Assembly: GCF_014648395.1 (NCBI RefSeq)
Contig: NZ_BMRA01000005.1
Span: forward strand, 376,011 to 440,010
DNA: 64,000 nt
DNA from: Micromonospora fulviviridis
GTDB lineage: Bacteria; Actinomycetota; Actinomycetes; Mycobacteriales; Micromonosporaceae
Direction: 5' to 3'
The notes under the pieces are model-generated. The model was given only the letters and a program-made list of their open reading frames with translations. It searched no databases and had not been told where the DNA came from. Both the position numbers and the translations under genes were made by a program. Below are positions 41,573 through 50,394 of the stretch, piece by piece. Positions within the stretch are counted from its first letter, which is position 1, and every line of letters starts with the position of its first letter.

Positions 41573-42482
41573 CCTGAACGGGCTCTACCGGGCGCTCGCC
41601 GCCGACACCGACGAGCGGGTGCTCCCGGCCCCGGACCGCGTCCGCCGGCGGGCCGACCGCCGGGCCCGGCGGCGGGCCGCGTTCGGAGCGCTGACCGTCG
41701 CCGTGCTGGTCGCCGGCACCGCCGCCGGCACGCGGTGGGTGCTCACCGCGGGGCCGGACGTCGATCCGGCGCCAGCCACCACCACCGGCACCCCATCGCC
41801 GTCGCCCACCGCGGCCCAGCCTTCGCCGCCGTCGAGCCGGACCCCCTCACCCCCCGCGCGTACCCCGGATGCGCCGCCGAAGACGAGCGCCCGGCCGCCG
41901 GACGTCAGCCCGACGAGCATCCCGGACCGGGCCTTTTTCACCCTGGCCGCCGCCAACGACACCGGCATCGGCGACGCGTTCATCCCGGGACCGGTGCTGC
42001 CGAAGCTCTGTGGTGCCACGCCCGGCGAGTCGGGGATTGTCACCCGCCGCGCTCGCAGCCTGGCGTTCAAGCTGGCCGACACCCCGAAGGGGTACGTCCC
42101 GGACGGAAGCTACCGGCACAGCATCACCGTCTACCGGCCCGGGCGGGCCGACGACGCGCTCGCCGACCTGCGCCAGGCCGTGCGTGACTGTCCGACCCAG
42201 CCGGGGACGGACGGTGGCGAGGGCCTGACCTCGACCCAGCGGCTGCTGCCGGACGCCGGCTACGGCGACGAGTCGGTGCTGTTGGAGGTTCGCCGCCCCG
42301 CCACGGACTACGAGGGCGCGCCGGCGGTGAAGGAGGTCGTCCGGTTGGTCCGCGCGGTGCGGATCGGCAACGTGGTGACGGTGCTCTGGGAGCAGGGCTG
42401 GGAGGGGACGTCCAGCCCGCGGTCACAGCTCGACAAGGACAGCCGACGCGCGGTGCTGGCGATCCGCGACTGGTTGCGCTGA
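41562..42482 (+). CDS. Single-pass membrane protein, putative regulator of the ECF sigma factor
   Basis: 306 aa. A cytoplasmic N terminus of about 40 residues (MSRDLNGLYRALAADTDERV) is followed by one membrane segment, a Pro/Thr/Ser-rich linker and an extracytoplasmic domain. It has no zinc-type anti-sigma motif, so its anti-sigma role rests on position: ATG 41562 lies inside the sigma gene with GGAGGT 5 nt upstream. It ends at a hairpin just before the first initiator tRNA gene. Confidence 0.7.
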   Translation: MSRDLNGLYRALAADTDERVLPAPDRVRRRADRRARRRAAFGALTVAVLVAGTAAGTRWVLTAGPDVDPAPATTTGTPSPSPTAAQPSPPSSRTPSPPARTPDAPPKTSARPPDVSPTSIPDRAFFTLAAANDTGIGDAFIPGPVLPKLCGATPGESGIVTRRARSLAFKLADTPKGYVPDGSYRHSITVYRPGRADDALADLRQAVRDCPTQPGTDGGEGLTSTQRLLPDAGYGDESVLLEVRRPATDYEGAPAVKEVVRLVRAVRIGNVVTVLWEQGWEGTSSPRSQLDKDSRRAVLAIRDWLR

Positions 42483-42486
42483 CTGC

Positions 42487-42515
42487 GCCCCGGGCCCGTT
42501 TTGCGGGTCCGGGGC
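42487..42515 (+). terminator. Terminator of the sigma-factor operon
   Basis: A 12-bp stem with one mismatch (42487-42498 with 42504-42515) has a TTTTG loop. The TTGCGG that may be the -35 of the first tRNA overlaps it. Confidence 0.6.
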
Positions 42516-42524
42516 CTCGTACGC

Positions 42525-42530
42525 TACGGT
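42525..42530 (+). promoter_or_regulatory. -10 box of the first initiator tRNA gene
   Basis: TACGGT ends 11 nt before the mature 5' end of the tRNA. The second copy has TAGGCT at precisely the same distance. TTGCGG 18 nt upstream may be the -35. Confidence 0.5.
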
Positions 42531-42541
42531 TAACGAGCCGA

Positions 42542-42615
42542 CGCGGGGTGGAGCAGCTCGGTAGCTCGCTGGGCTCATAACCCAGAGGTCGCAGGTTCAA
42601 ATCCTGTCCCCGCTA
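42542..42615 (+). tRNA. Initiator tRNA-fMet (CAU), copy 1
   Basis: 74 nt, no encoded CCA. The acceptor pairs 7 bp except position 1:72 (C opposite T), the mismatch that marks initiator tRNAs. The anticodon stem carries the three consecutive G-C pairs (CTGGG with CCCAG) around the CAT anticodon. The T arm reads GCAGG-TTCAAAT-CCTGT. Confidence 0.97.
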
Positions 42616-42622
42616 CTCGTCA

Positions 42623-42656
42623 CGAAGGGCCCCGGAGTTCACTCCGGGGCCCTTCG
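42623..42656 (+). terminator. Terminator of initiator tRNA copy 1
   Basis: A perfect 15-bp stem (42623-42637 with 42642-42656) has a TTCA loop, 8 nt beyond the tRNA. Confidence 0.85.
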
Positions 42657-42742
42657 TCGTGCCGGGGGCGCCGCTCGGCGACGGTGACCCTCGCCACCCG
42701 CGGGATCGGGGAACCCGGCTGATCTCCACGGCGGACATGGGA

Positions 42743-42748
42743 TAGGCT
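42743..42748 (+). promoter_or_regulatory. -10 box of the second initiator tRNA gene
   Basis: TAGGCT lies 11 nt before the tRNA 5' end, the same distance as at copy 1. This indicates that the second copy is independently expressed. Confidence 0.5.
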
Positions 42749-42759
42749 GTGAAAGCCGA

Positions 42760-42833
42760 CGCGGGGTGGAGCAGCTCGGTAGCTCGCTGGGCTCATAACC
42801 CAGAGGTCGCAGGTTCAAATCCTGTCCCCGCTA
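42760..42833 (+). tRNA. Initiator tRNA-fMet (CAU), copy 2
   Basis: Identical over all 74 nt to the copy at 42542-42615, with the same initiator features (1:72 mismatch, three G-C anticodon-stem pairs). It has its own -10 and its own terminator, so it is a second complete transcription unit and not a processing product of the first. Confidence 0.97.
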
Positions 42834-42840
42834 CTCGTCG

Positions 42841-42874
42841 CGAAAGGCCCCGGAGTTCGCTCCGGGGCCTTTCG
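42841..42874 (+). terminator. Terminator of initiator tRNA copy 2
   Basis: A perfect 15-bp stem (42841-42855 with 42860-42874) is capped by a TTCG tetraloop. It is nearly the same as the copy-1 terminator with three substitutions. Confidence 0.85.
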
Positions 42875-42943
42875 CCGTTTCCGGATGTCATGATCCGGAC
42901 CGTCCGTCCTGCCCCGGTTGCGCTTCTCGGCGAGGATGGGGGC

Positions 42944-43195
42944 ATGTCGGGATGGAACAGATGGTGGGGCCGCCTCAGCGCGGTCCTCGGTGCGGTCGTG
43001 CTCTCGGTGTTCGTGCCGGTCGCGGCCTGGGCCTCCACGGGTACCGGCGAGCTGGTGGTGGAGGCCGCCCGGCGGCGGTCCCGGGGAGGCGGCTTCGGCT
43101 TCCTCGGGCTGCTCTGCTGCCTGGCGGTGGTCGTGGTGATCGTGCTACTGGTGCTGCGCCTGATGCGCGGCCGGCGCGGCGGTCCGCCGCGCTGA
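42944..43195 (+). CDS. Small membrane protein (83 aa)
   Basis: ATG 42944 starts MSGWNRWWGRLSAVLGAVVL, a signal-like hydrophobic segment ending VAAWA. A basic loop (ARRRSRGGG) and a second hydrophobic helix with LLCCLAVVVVIVLLVL follow, then a basic tail. Two membrane segments and no enzymatic motif. The function is unknown. An ORF extends upstream through the tRNA terminator but has no support. Confidence 0.6.
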   Translation: MSGWNRWWGRLSAVLGAVVLSVFVPVAAWASTGTGELVVEAARRRSRGGGFGFLGLLCCLAVVVVIVLLVLRLMRGRRGGPPR

Positions 43196-43205
43196 CGCGA
43201 CCGGT

Positions 43206-43236
43206 CCGCCCGCCGCGCCCCGGGCGCGGCGGGCGG
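43206..43236. terminator. Hairpin between the small membrane gene and the lipoprotein gene
   Basis: A perfect 13-bp stem (43206-43218 with 43224-43236) has a 5-nt loop between convergent genes. Confidence 0.75.
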
Positions 43237-43239
43237 CGG

Positions 43240-44559
43240 TCACTCGGCCAGGGCCGCGGTCGCCTGGGCCATGAACCGCGAGGTCGCCGTCCGGGCGCCC
43301 GAGCGCTTGGCGCGGATGCTCTCGGCCGCGTCGATGAGCAGGGTACGCACCTTGGCGTGCCCTTTCGGCGGCGGCGCGGGCGCCGGCCCGGTCAGCTCGT
43401 CCAGTTCGCTGCCGAGGGCCACCACCCGCTTCTCGGTCCGGTCGGTGACGCCGTCGACGACGAACGTGCGGACCGGGACGGCGGCGTTCAGGCCGCGCTC
43501 GATGCCGAGGATCCGGCCGGCCGCCACGTTGGTGGTCAGGAAGTTGATCACGTCGACCACCACACCCGGGTGGCGGCTGCCGCGGAAGGCGGACCAGTAC
43601 ACGGACGCCCGGGGCCACTGTGCCGCGGGGGTGCCCGGGAACGCGGTCAGCCCCAGCTCGTCGTCGGTGAGCCGTTGCAGCTCCGGCAACTGGTGGGACC
43701 AGGCGAACGACGCGGCCGCGTGGCCGGTGACCACGAGCTGACGGGCCAACTCCCCGCTGTCGGCCTGCTCCACCAGCGCGGCGCCCGGGGTGGCCCGGTC
43801 GTGGCGGGCGACCTCCCAGAACTCGAACCAGTCGAGCAGCTCGGCGGAGCTGAACCCGAGCTGCCGTCCCTGGTACAGCTCGCTGCCCTGACCGCGCAGC
43901 CAGAGCCAGAGCGCCCGGTAGTCGCCGGACGGGTCCATGGTGCCGGCCACCCGGTTGTCGGAGGCGCGGGTGACCCGGGCGGCCCAGCGCGCGTACTCCC
44001 GCCACGACATGCCGGTGCGCGGCTCGGGCTGCCGCAGCCGGCGCAGCAGGTCCCGGTTGTAGACCAGCGCGGCGGTGGTCTGCGCCGCGGGCACCGCCAC
44101 GGTCCGCTCGTCCACCTGGCCGTAGCGGGCCAGCTGTTCGGGCAGGCCGCGCAGGTCGAGCCGGTTGTCGGCCACGTAGGCGCTGAGGTCGAGGACGATC
44201 TGCCGGCGGGCGTACTCGGTGAGCAGGGTGTCGTCGATCTGGAACAGGTCGGGCACGTTGCCGCCGGTGGCCTGGGTGGCCAGCCGGTCGTAGTAACCGG
44301 TCAGCCCCTGCCAGGTCACCCGGAAGCTGACCCGGGGGTTCTGCTGGGAGTAGAGGCGCAGCGCCTTCTCGGTGGCCTCGGCCCGCCGGGCCCCGCCCCA
44401 CCAGAACACCGACAGCTCGATCGGGCCGTCCTCGGCCGGGGTCTCCTCCTCCGGGCCGCATCCGGACAGCCCGGCGGCGAGCAGCGGCAGCCCGGTCAGC
44501 GCGCCGAGCAACCGCCGCCGGTCGACGCCGGGGCGGAGTACGGACTGCGGTGCGCGCAC
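43240..44559 (-). CDS. Extracellular solute-binding lipoprotein, family 1 (sugar ABC type)
   Basis: 439 aa. It begins MRAPQSVLRPGVDRRRLLGA and has a lipobox LSGC before a mature CGPEEETPAEDGP. The remaining sequence has the pattern of sugar-binding proteins (FWWGGARRAEATEKALRLY). GTG 44559 is chosen: a GGAG lies 6 nt upstream, and the ATG at 44601 is excluded because it directly abuts the -10 box. No permease or ATPase gene is adjacent, so it is an orphan binding protein that must use a shared transporter or act as a sensor. Confidence 0.88.
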   Translation of the reverse strand: MRAPQSVLRPGVDRRRLLGALTGLPLLAAGLSGCGPEEETPAEDGPIELSVFWWGGARRAEATEKALRLYSQQNPRVSFRVTWQGLTGYYDRLATQATGGNVPDLFQIDDTLLTEYARRQIVLDLSAYVADNRLDLRGLPEQLARYGQVDERTVAVPAAQTTAALVYNRDLLRRLRQPEPRTGMSWREYARWAARVTRASDNRVAGTMDPSGDYRALWLWLRGQGSELYQGRQLGFSSAELLDWFEFWEVARHDRATPGAALVEQADSGELARQLVVTGHAAASFAWSHQLPELQRLTDDELGLTAFPGTPAAQWPRASVYWSAFRGSRHPGVVVDVINFLTTNVAAGRILGIERGLNAAVPVRTFVVDGVTDRTEKRVVALGSELDELTGPAPAPPPKGHAKVRTLLIDAAESIRAKRSGARTATSRFMAQATAALAE

Positions 44560-44600
44560 GGGTTTCTCCGGGGGTGCGGGCGGCTGCTGCGGACGGATCA

Positions 44601-44629
44601 TTTACACAGGCACCGGGCGGGGGTGTCAA
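44601..44629 (-). promoter_or_regulatory. Promoter of the orphan binding-protein gene
   Basis: On the minus strand TTGACA (44629-44624), a 17-nt spacer and TGTAAA (44606-44601) form one of the best housekeeping promoters in the window. The expected start point is near 44593, which forces translation to begin downstream at GTG 44559. Confidence 0.75.
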
Positions 44630-44696
44630 CGCCGGTGCGGACGGGACGGCCGGTGGCCGCACCGAGCGCCGCTCCCACCCATGGTGTACTAGCGCC

Positions 44697-45530
44697 GTGG
44701 AACTTCTGCATTCGGGCAAGGTTCGGGACGTCTACGCCGACGGCGAGGACCTGATCCTGGTCGCCTCCGACCGCATCTCCATCTACGACGTGGCGCTGCC
44801 GACCCCGATCCCGGACAAGGGCCGCCTGCTCACCGCGTTGTCGCTGTGGTGGTTCGAGCAGCTGGCCGACCTCGTGCCGAATCACGTCATCTCCGCCACC
44901 GACGTGCCGGCGGAGTTCGCCGGCCGGGCGATCCGCTGCCAGCGGCTGGACATGGTCCAGGTCGAGTGCGTCGCCCGCGGCTACCTGACCGGCGGTGGCC
45001 TCGCCGAGTACCGGCGCACCGGCGCCGTCTCCGGTGTCGAGCTGCCCCGCGGCCTGGTGGAGGCGTCGATCCTGCCCGAGCCGATCTTCACCCCGTCGAC
45101 CAAGGCGCCCAAGGGCGAGCACGACGAGCCGATCACGTACGCCGAGGTGGTCGACAAGGTGGGCGCGGAGACCGCCGAGCGGCTGCGGCAGATCACCATC
45201 GACGTCTACCGGCGGGGCGCGGAGATCGCCGCCGACCGGGGCATCCTGATCGCCGACACCAAGATCGAGCTGGGTTGGGCGCCGGACGGGACCCTGGTCC
45301 TCGCCGACGAGCTGCTCACCTCCGACTCGTCCCGGTTCTGGCCGGCCGAGTCGTACCAGCCCGGCCGCGCCCAGTTCTCCTTCGACAAGCAGTACGTGCG
45401 CGACTGGGCCACCGACAGCGGCTGGGACAAGCAATCGCCCGCCCCCGAGGTGCCCGCCGAGGTGGTCGAGGCGACCCGGGCCCGCTACGTCGAGGTCTAC
45501 GAGAAGCTCACCGGCAACCGCTGGGACTGA
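44697..45530 (+). CDS. purC: Phosphoribosylaminoimidazole-succinocarboxamide synthase
   Basis: 277 aa. It starts MELLHSGKVRDVYADGEDLI, the typical SAICAR synthase start, and carries SDRISIYDV, RCQRLDMVQVECVARGYLTG and IADTKIELG. It joins CAIR and aspartate in purine synthesis. GTG 44697 follows TGTACT by 6 nt without an RBS, so it may be leaderless. It is convergent with glpK, with only 3 bp between stops, and no purine genes are adjacent. PRPP synthetase is encoded 1.5 kb away. Confidence 0.96.
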   Translation: MELLHSGKVRDVYADGEDLILVASDRISIYDVALPTPIPDKGRLLTALSLWWFEQLADLVPNHVISATDVPAEFAGRAIRCQRLDMVQVECVARGYLTGGGLAEYRRTGAVSGVELPRGLVEASILPEPIFTPSTKAPKGEHDEPITYAEVVDKVGAETAERLRQITIDVYRRGAEIAADRGILIADTKIELGWAPDGTLVLADELLTSDSSRFWPAESYQPGRAQFSFDKQYVRDWATDSGWDKQSPAPEVPAEVVEATRARYVEVYEKLTGNRWD

Positions 45531-45533
45531 GCG

Positions 45534-47018
45534 TCACTCCACCCAGTCGAGGGTGCGCTGCACGGCCTTGCGCCAGTTGCGCAGCTCCCGCTCCCGGTGC
45601 GCCGGGTCCATCTCCGGCGTCCACTGCGCGTCCGACCGCCACTGCGCGCGCAGCGTGCCCAGGTCGGGCCAGAAGCCGACCGCCAGGCCGGCCGCGTACG
45701 CGGCGCCGAGGCAGGTGGTCTCGGTGATCCGGGAGCGGACCACCGGCACGTCGAGGACGTCGGCCAGGCACTGCATGAGCAGGTTGTTGCCGGTCATCCC
45801 GCCGTCCACCCGCAGCCGGCGCAGCGCCACGTCGGAATCGGCGTTCATCGCGTCGACGACCTCGCGGGTCTGCCAGGCCGACGCCTCCAGCACGGCCCGG
45901 GCCAGGTGCCCCTTGGTGATGTAGCCGGTCAGCCCGGCGATGACCCCGCGGGCGTCGCTGCGCCAGTGCGGAGCGAACAACCCGGAGAAGGCCGGCACCA
46001 CGTAGCAGCCGCCGTTGTCGTCGACCGTGCGGGCCAGCTCCTCGACCTCGGGGGCGGTGGAGATCAGGCCGAGGTTGTCGCGCAGCCACTGCACCAGCGA
46101 GCCGGTGACCGCGATCGCGCCCTCCAGGGCGTACACGGCGGGGTGGCCGTCGATCCGGTAGGCCACCGTCGTGAGCAGGCCGTGCCCGGAGGGGACCGGG
46201 CTGGCGCCGGTGTTGAGCAGCAGGAAACTGCCGGTGCCGTAGGTGCACTTGGCCTCGCCGGGCTGGAAGCAGGTCTGCCCGAACAGGGCGGCCTGCTGGT
46301 CGCCGAGCGCGCTGGCCACCGGCACCCCGGCGAGCACCCCGTCGGCGGTGCCGTAGACCTCGGCGGAGCAGCGGATCTCGGGCAGCATCGCGGCCGGGAT
46401 GCGCAGCGCGTCGAGCAGTTCGGGATCCCAGTCCAGGGTCTCCAGGTCCATGAGCATCGTGCGGCTGGCGTTTGTCACGTCGGTGACGTGCCGCCCGGTG
46501 AGCTTCCAGATGAGCCAGCTGTCCATGGTGCCGAAGAGCACCTCGCCCCGCTCGGCCCGGTCACGCAGCCCGTTGACGTGGTCGAGCAGCCAGCGCAGCT
46601 TCGGGCCGGCGAAGTAGGTGGCCAGGGTCAGGCCGGTGCGGGCGCGCAGCCGCTCCTCGTCGTACGCCTCGGCCAGCTCGCGCAGCAGCGGCCCGGTGCG
46701 GGTGTCCTGCCAGACGATCGCGTTGGCCACCGGCCGGCCGGTGGTCCGGTCCCAGACCACGGTGGTCTCGCGCTGGTTGGTGATGCCCACCGCGGCCAGC
46801 CCGTCCGGCCCGGTGCCGGCGGCGGCGAGCGCCTCCAGCACCACCTGCTGGACGTTGGCCCAGATCTCCTCGGCGTCGTGCTCCACCCAGCCCGGTCGCG
46901 GGAAGATCTGCCGGTGTTCGCGCTGGGCCACGGAGACGATCTCCCCGGCCCGGTCGAAGACGATGCACCGCGAGGAGGTGGTGCCCTGATCGATGGCGAC
47001 GACGAACTCTCCGGTCAC
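45534..47018 (-). CDS. glpK: Glycerol kinase
   Basis: 494 aa, normal length. The FGGY kinase signatures are [20 protein letters not shown], the [13 protein letters not shown] segment, [12 protein letters not shown] and [15 protein letters not shown]. It phosphorylates glycerol to glycerol 3-phosphate. GTG 47018 follows a minus-strand TACGGT by 6 nt, a leaderless start. There is no glpF or glpD next to it, so this is an isolated copy. It shares its upstream gap with prs. Confidence 0.96.
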   Translation of the reverse strand: MTGEFVVAIDQGTTSSRCIVFDRAGEIVSVAQREHRQIFPRPGWVEHDAEEIWANVQQVVLEALAAAGTGPDGLAAVGITNQRETTVVWDRTTGRPVANAIVWQDTRTGPLLRELAEAYDEERLRARTGLTLATYFAGPKLRWLLDHVNGLRDRAERGEVLFGTMDSWLIWKLTGRHVTDVTNASRTMLMDLETLDWDPELLDALRIPAAMLPEIRCSAEVYGTADGVLAGVPVASALGDQQAALFGQTCFQPGEAKCTYGTGSFLLLNTGASPVPSGHGLLTTVAYRIDGHPAVYALEGAIAVTGSLVQWLRDNLGLISTAPEVEELARTVDDNGGCYVVPAFSGLFAPHWRSDARGVIAGLTGYITKGHLARAVLEASAWQTREVVDAMNADSDVALRRLRVDGGMTGNNLLMQCLADVLDVPVVRSRITETTCLGAAYAAGLAVGFWPDLGTLRAQWRSDAQWTPEMDPAHRERELRNWRKAVQRTLDWVE

Positions 47019-47024
47019 GGCAGC

Positions 47025-47075
47025 ACCGTACCCGCCGCGAGCGTCCGGCGCCTCTCCCCGATCCACCCGTACGAT
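47025..47075. promoter_or_regulatory. Divergent leaderless promoters of glpK and prs
   Basis: On the minus strand TACGGT (47030-47025) ends 6 nt before glpK GTG 47018. On the plus strand TACGAT (47070-47075) ends 8 nt before GTG 47084. The 65-bp gap thus carries two back-to-back promoters. Confidence 0.55.
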
Positions 47076-47083
47076 CAACAGAC

Positions 47084-48022
47084 GTGCGTGACATTGCCGT
47101 GTTCAGCGGGACCGCCCACCCGGAACTCGCCGCCGAGATCTGTGCCCACCTCGACGTTCCCCTGCACCCGGTCCGGGTGTCCCGGTTCGCCAACGACTGC
47201 CTCGAGGTGCAGTTGCAGGCGAACTGCCGGGAGCGGGACGTCTTCCTCATCCAGCCGCTGGTGCCGCCGGTGCAGGAGCATCTGGTCGAGCTGCTGCTCA
47301 TGATCGACGCAGCCCGTGGCGCGTCCGCGGGCCGGATCACCGTGGTGCTGCCGCACTACGCGTACGCCCGGTCGGACAAGAAGGACGCCCCGCGCATCTC
47401 GATCGGCGGCCGGCTGGTCGCCGACCTGCTCACCTCGGCCGGCGCGCACCGGGTGCTCGCCATGACCCTGCACTCGCCGCAGGTGCACGGCTTCTTCAGC
47501 GTCCCGGTGGACCACCTGCACGCGCTGCGCGAGCTGGCCGCCCACTTCAGGGGCCGGGACCTGAGCAACACCGTGGTGGTCTCGCCGGACCTGGGCAACG
47601 CCAAGGAGGCGGCGGCGTTCGCCCGGATGCTCGGCACGCCGGTCGCGGCCGGCGCGAAGCAGCGGTTCAGCGACGACCGGGTGCAGATCAGCGCGATCAT
47701 CGGCGACGTGGCGGACCGGGACGTCATCGTGCTGGACGACGAGATCGCCAAGGGCAGCACGGTGATCGAGCTGATGAGCCACCTGCGCGAGCGGAAGGTC
47801 CGCTCGATCCGGCTGGCCTGCACCCACGGCCTCTTCTCCAGCGGCGCGCTGAAGCGGCTGAGCGAGCAGGACGGGGTGCTGGAGGTGGTCTGCACCAACA
47901 CGGTGCCGATCCCGGAGGAGAAGCGGGTGCCGAAGCTGGAGGTGCTCTCGGTGGCGCCGGCCCTGGCCGAGGCGATGCGGCGGATCCACAACGGCGAGTC
48001 GGTGAGCGCCCTCTTCGGCTGA
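47084..48022 (+). CDS. prs: Ribose-phosphate diphosphokinase (PRPP synthetase)
   Basis: 312 aa. The family marks are visible: [31 protein letters not shown] (flexible loop), and the PRPP-binding loop around [13 protein letters not shown]. It makes PRPP from ribose 5-phosphate and ATP for purines, pyrimidines, histidine and tryptophan. The sequence reads SDKKDAPR where many class I enzymes have RxDrK, so it belongs to a divergent class common in actinobacteria. GTG 47084 is leaderless-like. The window may hold a second copy elsewhere in the genome, not here. Confidence 0.9.
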   Translation: MRDIAVFSGTAHPELAAEICAHLDVPLHPVRVSRFANDCLEVQLQANCRERDVFLIQPLVPPVQEHLVELLLMIDAARGASAGRITVVLPHYAYARSDKKDAPRISIGGRLVADLLTSAGAHRVLAMTLHSPQVHGFFSVPVDHLHALRELAAHFRGRDLSNTVVVSPDLGNAKEAAAFARMLGTPVAAGAKQRFSDDRVQISAIIGDVADRDVIVLDDEIAKGSTVIELMSHLRERKVRSIRLACTHGLFSSGALKRLSEQDGVLEVVCTNTVPIPEEKRVPKLEVLSVAPALAEAMRRIHNGESVSALFG

Positions 48023-48040
48023 GGCCGCCGGGGGGCGGCC
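48023..48040. terminator. Short hairpin between prs and the RsbW-like gene
   Basis: A perfect 7-bp stem (48023-48029 with 48034-48040) with a GGGG loop begins at the first base after the prs stop. It is a modest terminator candidate between convergent genes. Confidence 0.45.
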
Positions 48041-48043
48041 GGG

Positions 48044-48508
48044 TCAGCCGTCGGCCGGCTGCTTGACGTGCCGGGCGGCCAGCGCCGTGGTGATCCGGAC
48101 GATCGTGCCGGCCTCGCCGGTCTCCACCGCCATGGTGTCGCTGAGCTCCCGGGCCAGCCAGAGGCCCCAGCCGCCGGCGGTGTCCGGGGCGGGCCGGGCG
48201 CGGTCGCCGAGCCGCTGCGCGCTGATTCCGTGGCCGTGGTCGGCGACCTCGCAGACCAGTTCGCCGGCGCGGCGCCACAGCCGCAGCCGGCCCTGGCCGC
48301 CGCCGTGCCGCACCGCGTTGGTGATCAGCTCGTTGACCGCCAGCACGAAGTCGTCCAGCTGCTGGCCGGCCAGCCCCGCCGCGTGCGCGCAGGAGGTGAC
48401 CGAGTGTCGTAGCTCGGTCACCTGGGCCTGGTCGAAGGCCTCGGCGATGAGGAGGGAATGTTCGATGGGCACAACCGTACGCGGTGCGGGGGGTTCTGGA
48501 GTTGTCAT
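48044..48508 (-). CDS. RsbW-like ATP-binding protein (anti-sigma factor kinase type)
   Basis: 154 aa. It has a HATPase fold with N box (LAVNELITNAVRHGG), G1 (ADHGHGI) and G2 (GGWGLWLARELSD). Such single-domain kinases sequester sigma factors or phosphorylate STAS antagonists. ATG 48508 is the start; no sigma factor is adjacent. A STAS-HATPase protein of similar type is encoded 2.5 kb away at 51 kb. Confidence 0.88.
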   Translation of the reverse strand: MTTPEPPAPRTVVPIEHSLLIAEAFDQAQVTELRHSVTSCAHAAGLAGQQLDDFVLAVNELITNAVRHGGGQGRLRLWRRAGELVCEVADHGHGISAQRLGDRARPAPDTAGGWGLWLARELSDTMAVETGEAGTIVRITTALAARHVKQPADG

Positions 48509-48622
48509 GGCCCCGTCCCGGCGCTGGATCTTGGTCATTTTCGCGGCATTTCCACCGTACGTCAGGGTTTCCCGCACCGCACCCTCGGCCCAGTGGTGCG
48601 CGGCTGTGGCAGGGTGTCGCGC

Positions 48623-49747
48623 ATGCCGTCGTCCCCGGAGGGCCTGGAGGTCCCGCTCTGGCGGTCCATCGCGGTGTTCCGCTTCGCCTCGCTGGCGTAC
48701 GTGGGGCTGCTGGTCCTCCGCGACGCCGACCGCTACGCGCACCCGGTCGCCGCCGGCGGCGTACTCCTGGGAATGCTGGCCTGGACCGGGGCGACCACGG
48801 CCGGTTACCGGCGCCCGGCGGGCCGGCGCTGGCCGCTGCTCCTGGCCGACCTCGGCGTGGTGCTGGCGATCATGCTGGCCACGCCGTGGGTGGTCGGCCG
48901 CGCGGCACTCGCCGCCGGCGTGCCCACCCTGACCGTCGCCTGGCTGGCCGGGCCGGTGCTGGCCTGGGCCGTCTCCGGCGGCCGGCGGCGCGGCGCGGTG
49001 GCCGCGCTGGTGCTCGGCGGGGCCGACCTGGCCACCCGGGAGCGGATCGGTCAGTCCTCGCTCACCGGGGTGATCCTCCTGCTGCTCGCCGGGGTGGTGG
49101 TGGGGCACGTGGCCCGGCTGGCCGTGGAGGCCGAGGCGCGGCTGCAACGGGCGGTGGAGCTGGAGGCGGCCACCCGGGAGCGGGAGCGGTTGGCCCGGGA
49201 CATCCACGACTCGGTGCTGCAGGTGCTGGCGCTGGTCCGGCGGCGCGGCGCCGACCTGGACGGCGAGGCCGCCGAGCTGGCCCGGCTGGCCGGCGAGCAG
49301 GAGGCCGCGCTGCGCACGCTGATCGGCCGGGCGGGCGCCGCGCCGGACGGGGCGGGCGACGCCCGGGACCTGCGCGACCTGCTCGACCGGTACGCCTCGA
49401 CGACCGTGCAGGTGGCCGCGCCGGCCACCCCGGTGCCGCTGCCCGCGGGGGTGGCCGGCGAACTGGCCGCCGCGGTCGGGGCGGCCCTGGACAACGTGAC
49501 CCGGCACGCCGGCGGGCGGGCCTGGGTGCTGATCGAGGACGAGGGGGAGACGGTGACCGTCTCGGTACGCGACGAGGGCCCGGGAATCCCGGACGGGCGG
49601 CTGGCCGAGGCCGCCGCGCAGGGCCGGCTCGGGGTGGCGCAGTCCATCCGGGGCCGGGTGGCCGACCTGGGCGGCGAGGTACGCATCGTCTCCGCCCCGG
49701 GCACCGGCACCGAGATCGAGCTGACCGTGCCGCGGGGTGACCGGTGA
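48623..49747 (+). CDS. MacS-type sensor histidine kinase (DUF5931)
   Basis: 374 aa. The N-terminal membrane region has about five hydrophobic segments; the HisKA_3 domain carries the phosphoacceptor His in RLARDIHDSVLQVLAL; the HATPase has DNVTRHAGG, DEGPGIPDG and RLGVAQSIRGRV. It is a NarL-family kinase. ATG 48623 follows a weak CAGGGT -10 by 7 nt and has no RBS. The response-regulator gene starts within its stop codon (GTGA overlap). Confidence 0.9.
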   Translation: MPSSPEGLEVPLWRSIAVFRFASLAYVGLLVLRDADRYAHPVAAGGVLLGMLAWTGATTAGYRRPAGRRWPLLLADLGVVLAIMLATPWVVGRAALAAGVPTLTVAWLAGPVLAWAVSGGRRRGAVAALVLGGADLATRERIGQSSLTGVILLLLAGVVVGHVARLAVEAEARLQRAVELEAATRERERLARDIHDSVLQVLALVRRRGADLDGEAAELARLAGEQEAALRTLIGRAGAAPDGAGDARDLRDLLDRYASTTVQVAAPATPVPLPAGVAGELAAAVGAALDNVTRHAGGRAWVLIEDEGETVTVSVRDEGPGIPDGRLAEAAAQGRLGVAQSIRGRVADLGGEVRIVSAPGTGTEIELTVPRGDR

Positions 49748-50391
49748 GCATCCGGGTGATGGTGGTCGACGACCACCCGATGTGGCGGGAGGGCGTGGCC
49801 CGGGACCTCACCGAGGCCGGGCACGTGGTGGTGGCGACCACGGGGGAGGGGCGCCAGGCGGTGCGGGTGGCCGCGGCGGCCCGCCCCGACGTGGTCGTGC
49901 TCGACCTGCAACTGCCGGACGTCTCCGGCGTCGAGGTGGTCCAGGGGCTGCGTGCCGCCCTTCCCGAGGTGCGGGTGCTCATGCTGTCGGCCAGCGGCGA
50001 GCCGCAGAGCGTGCTGGACGCGGTCAAGGCCGGCGCCACCGGCTACCTGCTGAAGTCGGCCGCGCCGGCCGAGTTCCTGGACGCGGTGCGCCGCACGGCG
50101 GCCGGCGAGCCGGTCTTCACCCCGGGCCTGGCGGGCCTGGTGCTGGGGGAGTACCGGCGGCTGGCCGCCGCGCCGCCCGCCCCGCACGACGACGCACCCC
50201 GGCTCACCGAGCGGGAGACCGAGGTGCTGCGTCTGGTGGCGAAGGGGTTGTCGTACAAGCAGATCGCCGAGCGCCTCGGGCTCTCCCACCGGACGGTGCA
50301 GAACCACGTGCAGAACACGCTCGGCAAGCTCCAGCTGCACAACCGGGTCGAGCTGACCCGGTACGCGATCGAGCGGGGCCTGGACGGCTGA
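49744..50391 (+). CDS. LuxR/NarL-family response regulator
   Basis: 215 aa. The receiver has acidic pair VVDDHPMW, phosphoacceptor Asp in VVLDLQLPDVSG and Lys in GYLLKSAAPAEF. The LuxR-type HTH is at the C terminus (LTERETEVLRLVAKGLSYKQ, then GLSHRTVQNHV). GTG 49744 overlaps the kinase stop. It forms a two-component pair with the DUF5931 kinase. Its targets are unknown. Confidence 0.95.
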   Translation: MSIRVMVVDDHPMWREGVARDLTEAGHVVVATTGEGRQAVRVAAAARPDVVVLDLQLPDVSGVEVVQGLRAALPEVRVLMLSASGEPQSVLDAVKAGATGYLLKSAAPAEFLDAVRRTAAGEPVFTPGLAGLVLGEYRRLAAAPPAPHDDAPRLTERETEVLRLVAKGLSYKQIAERLGLSHRTVQNHVQNTLGKLQLHNRVELTRYAIERGLDG

Positions 50392-50394
50392 GGC

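Noticed and set aside
42749..42943. A coding extension of the small membrane protein through tRNA copy 2.
   Set aside because: It reads the tRNA and its terminator as protein. ATG 42944 gives a normal membrane start.
44599..44601. ATG as the start of the solute-binding lipoprotein.
   Set aside because: It abuts the -10 box, so it cannot be in the main transcript. GTG 44559 has an RBS and gives a proper signal peptide.
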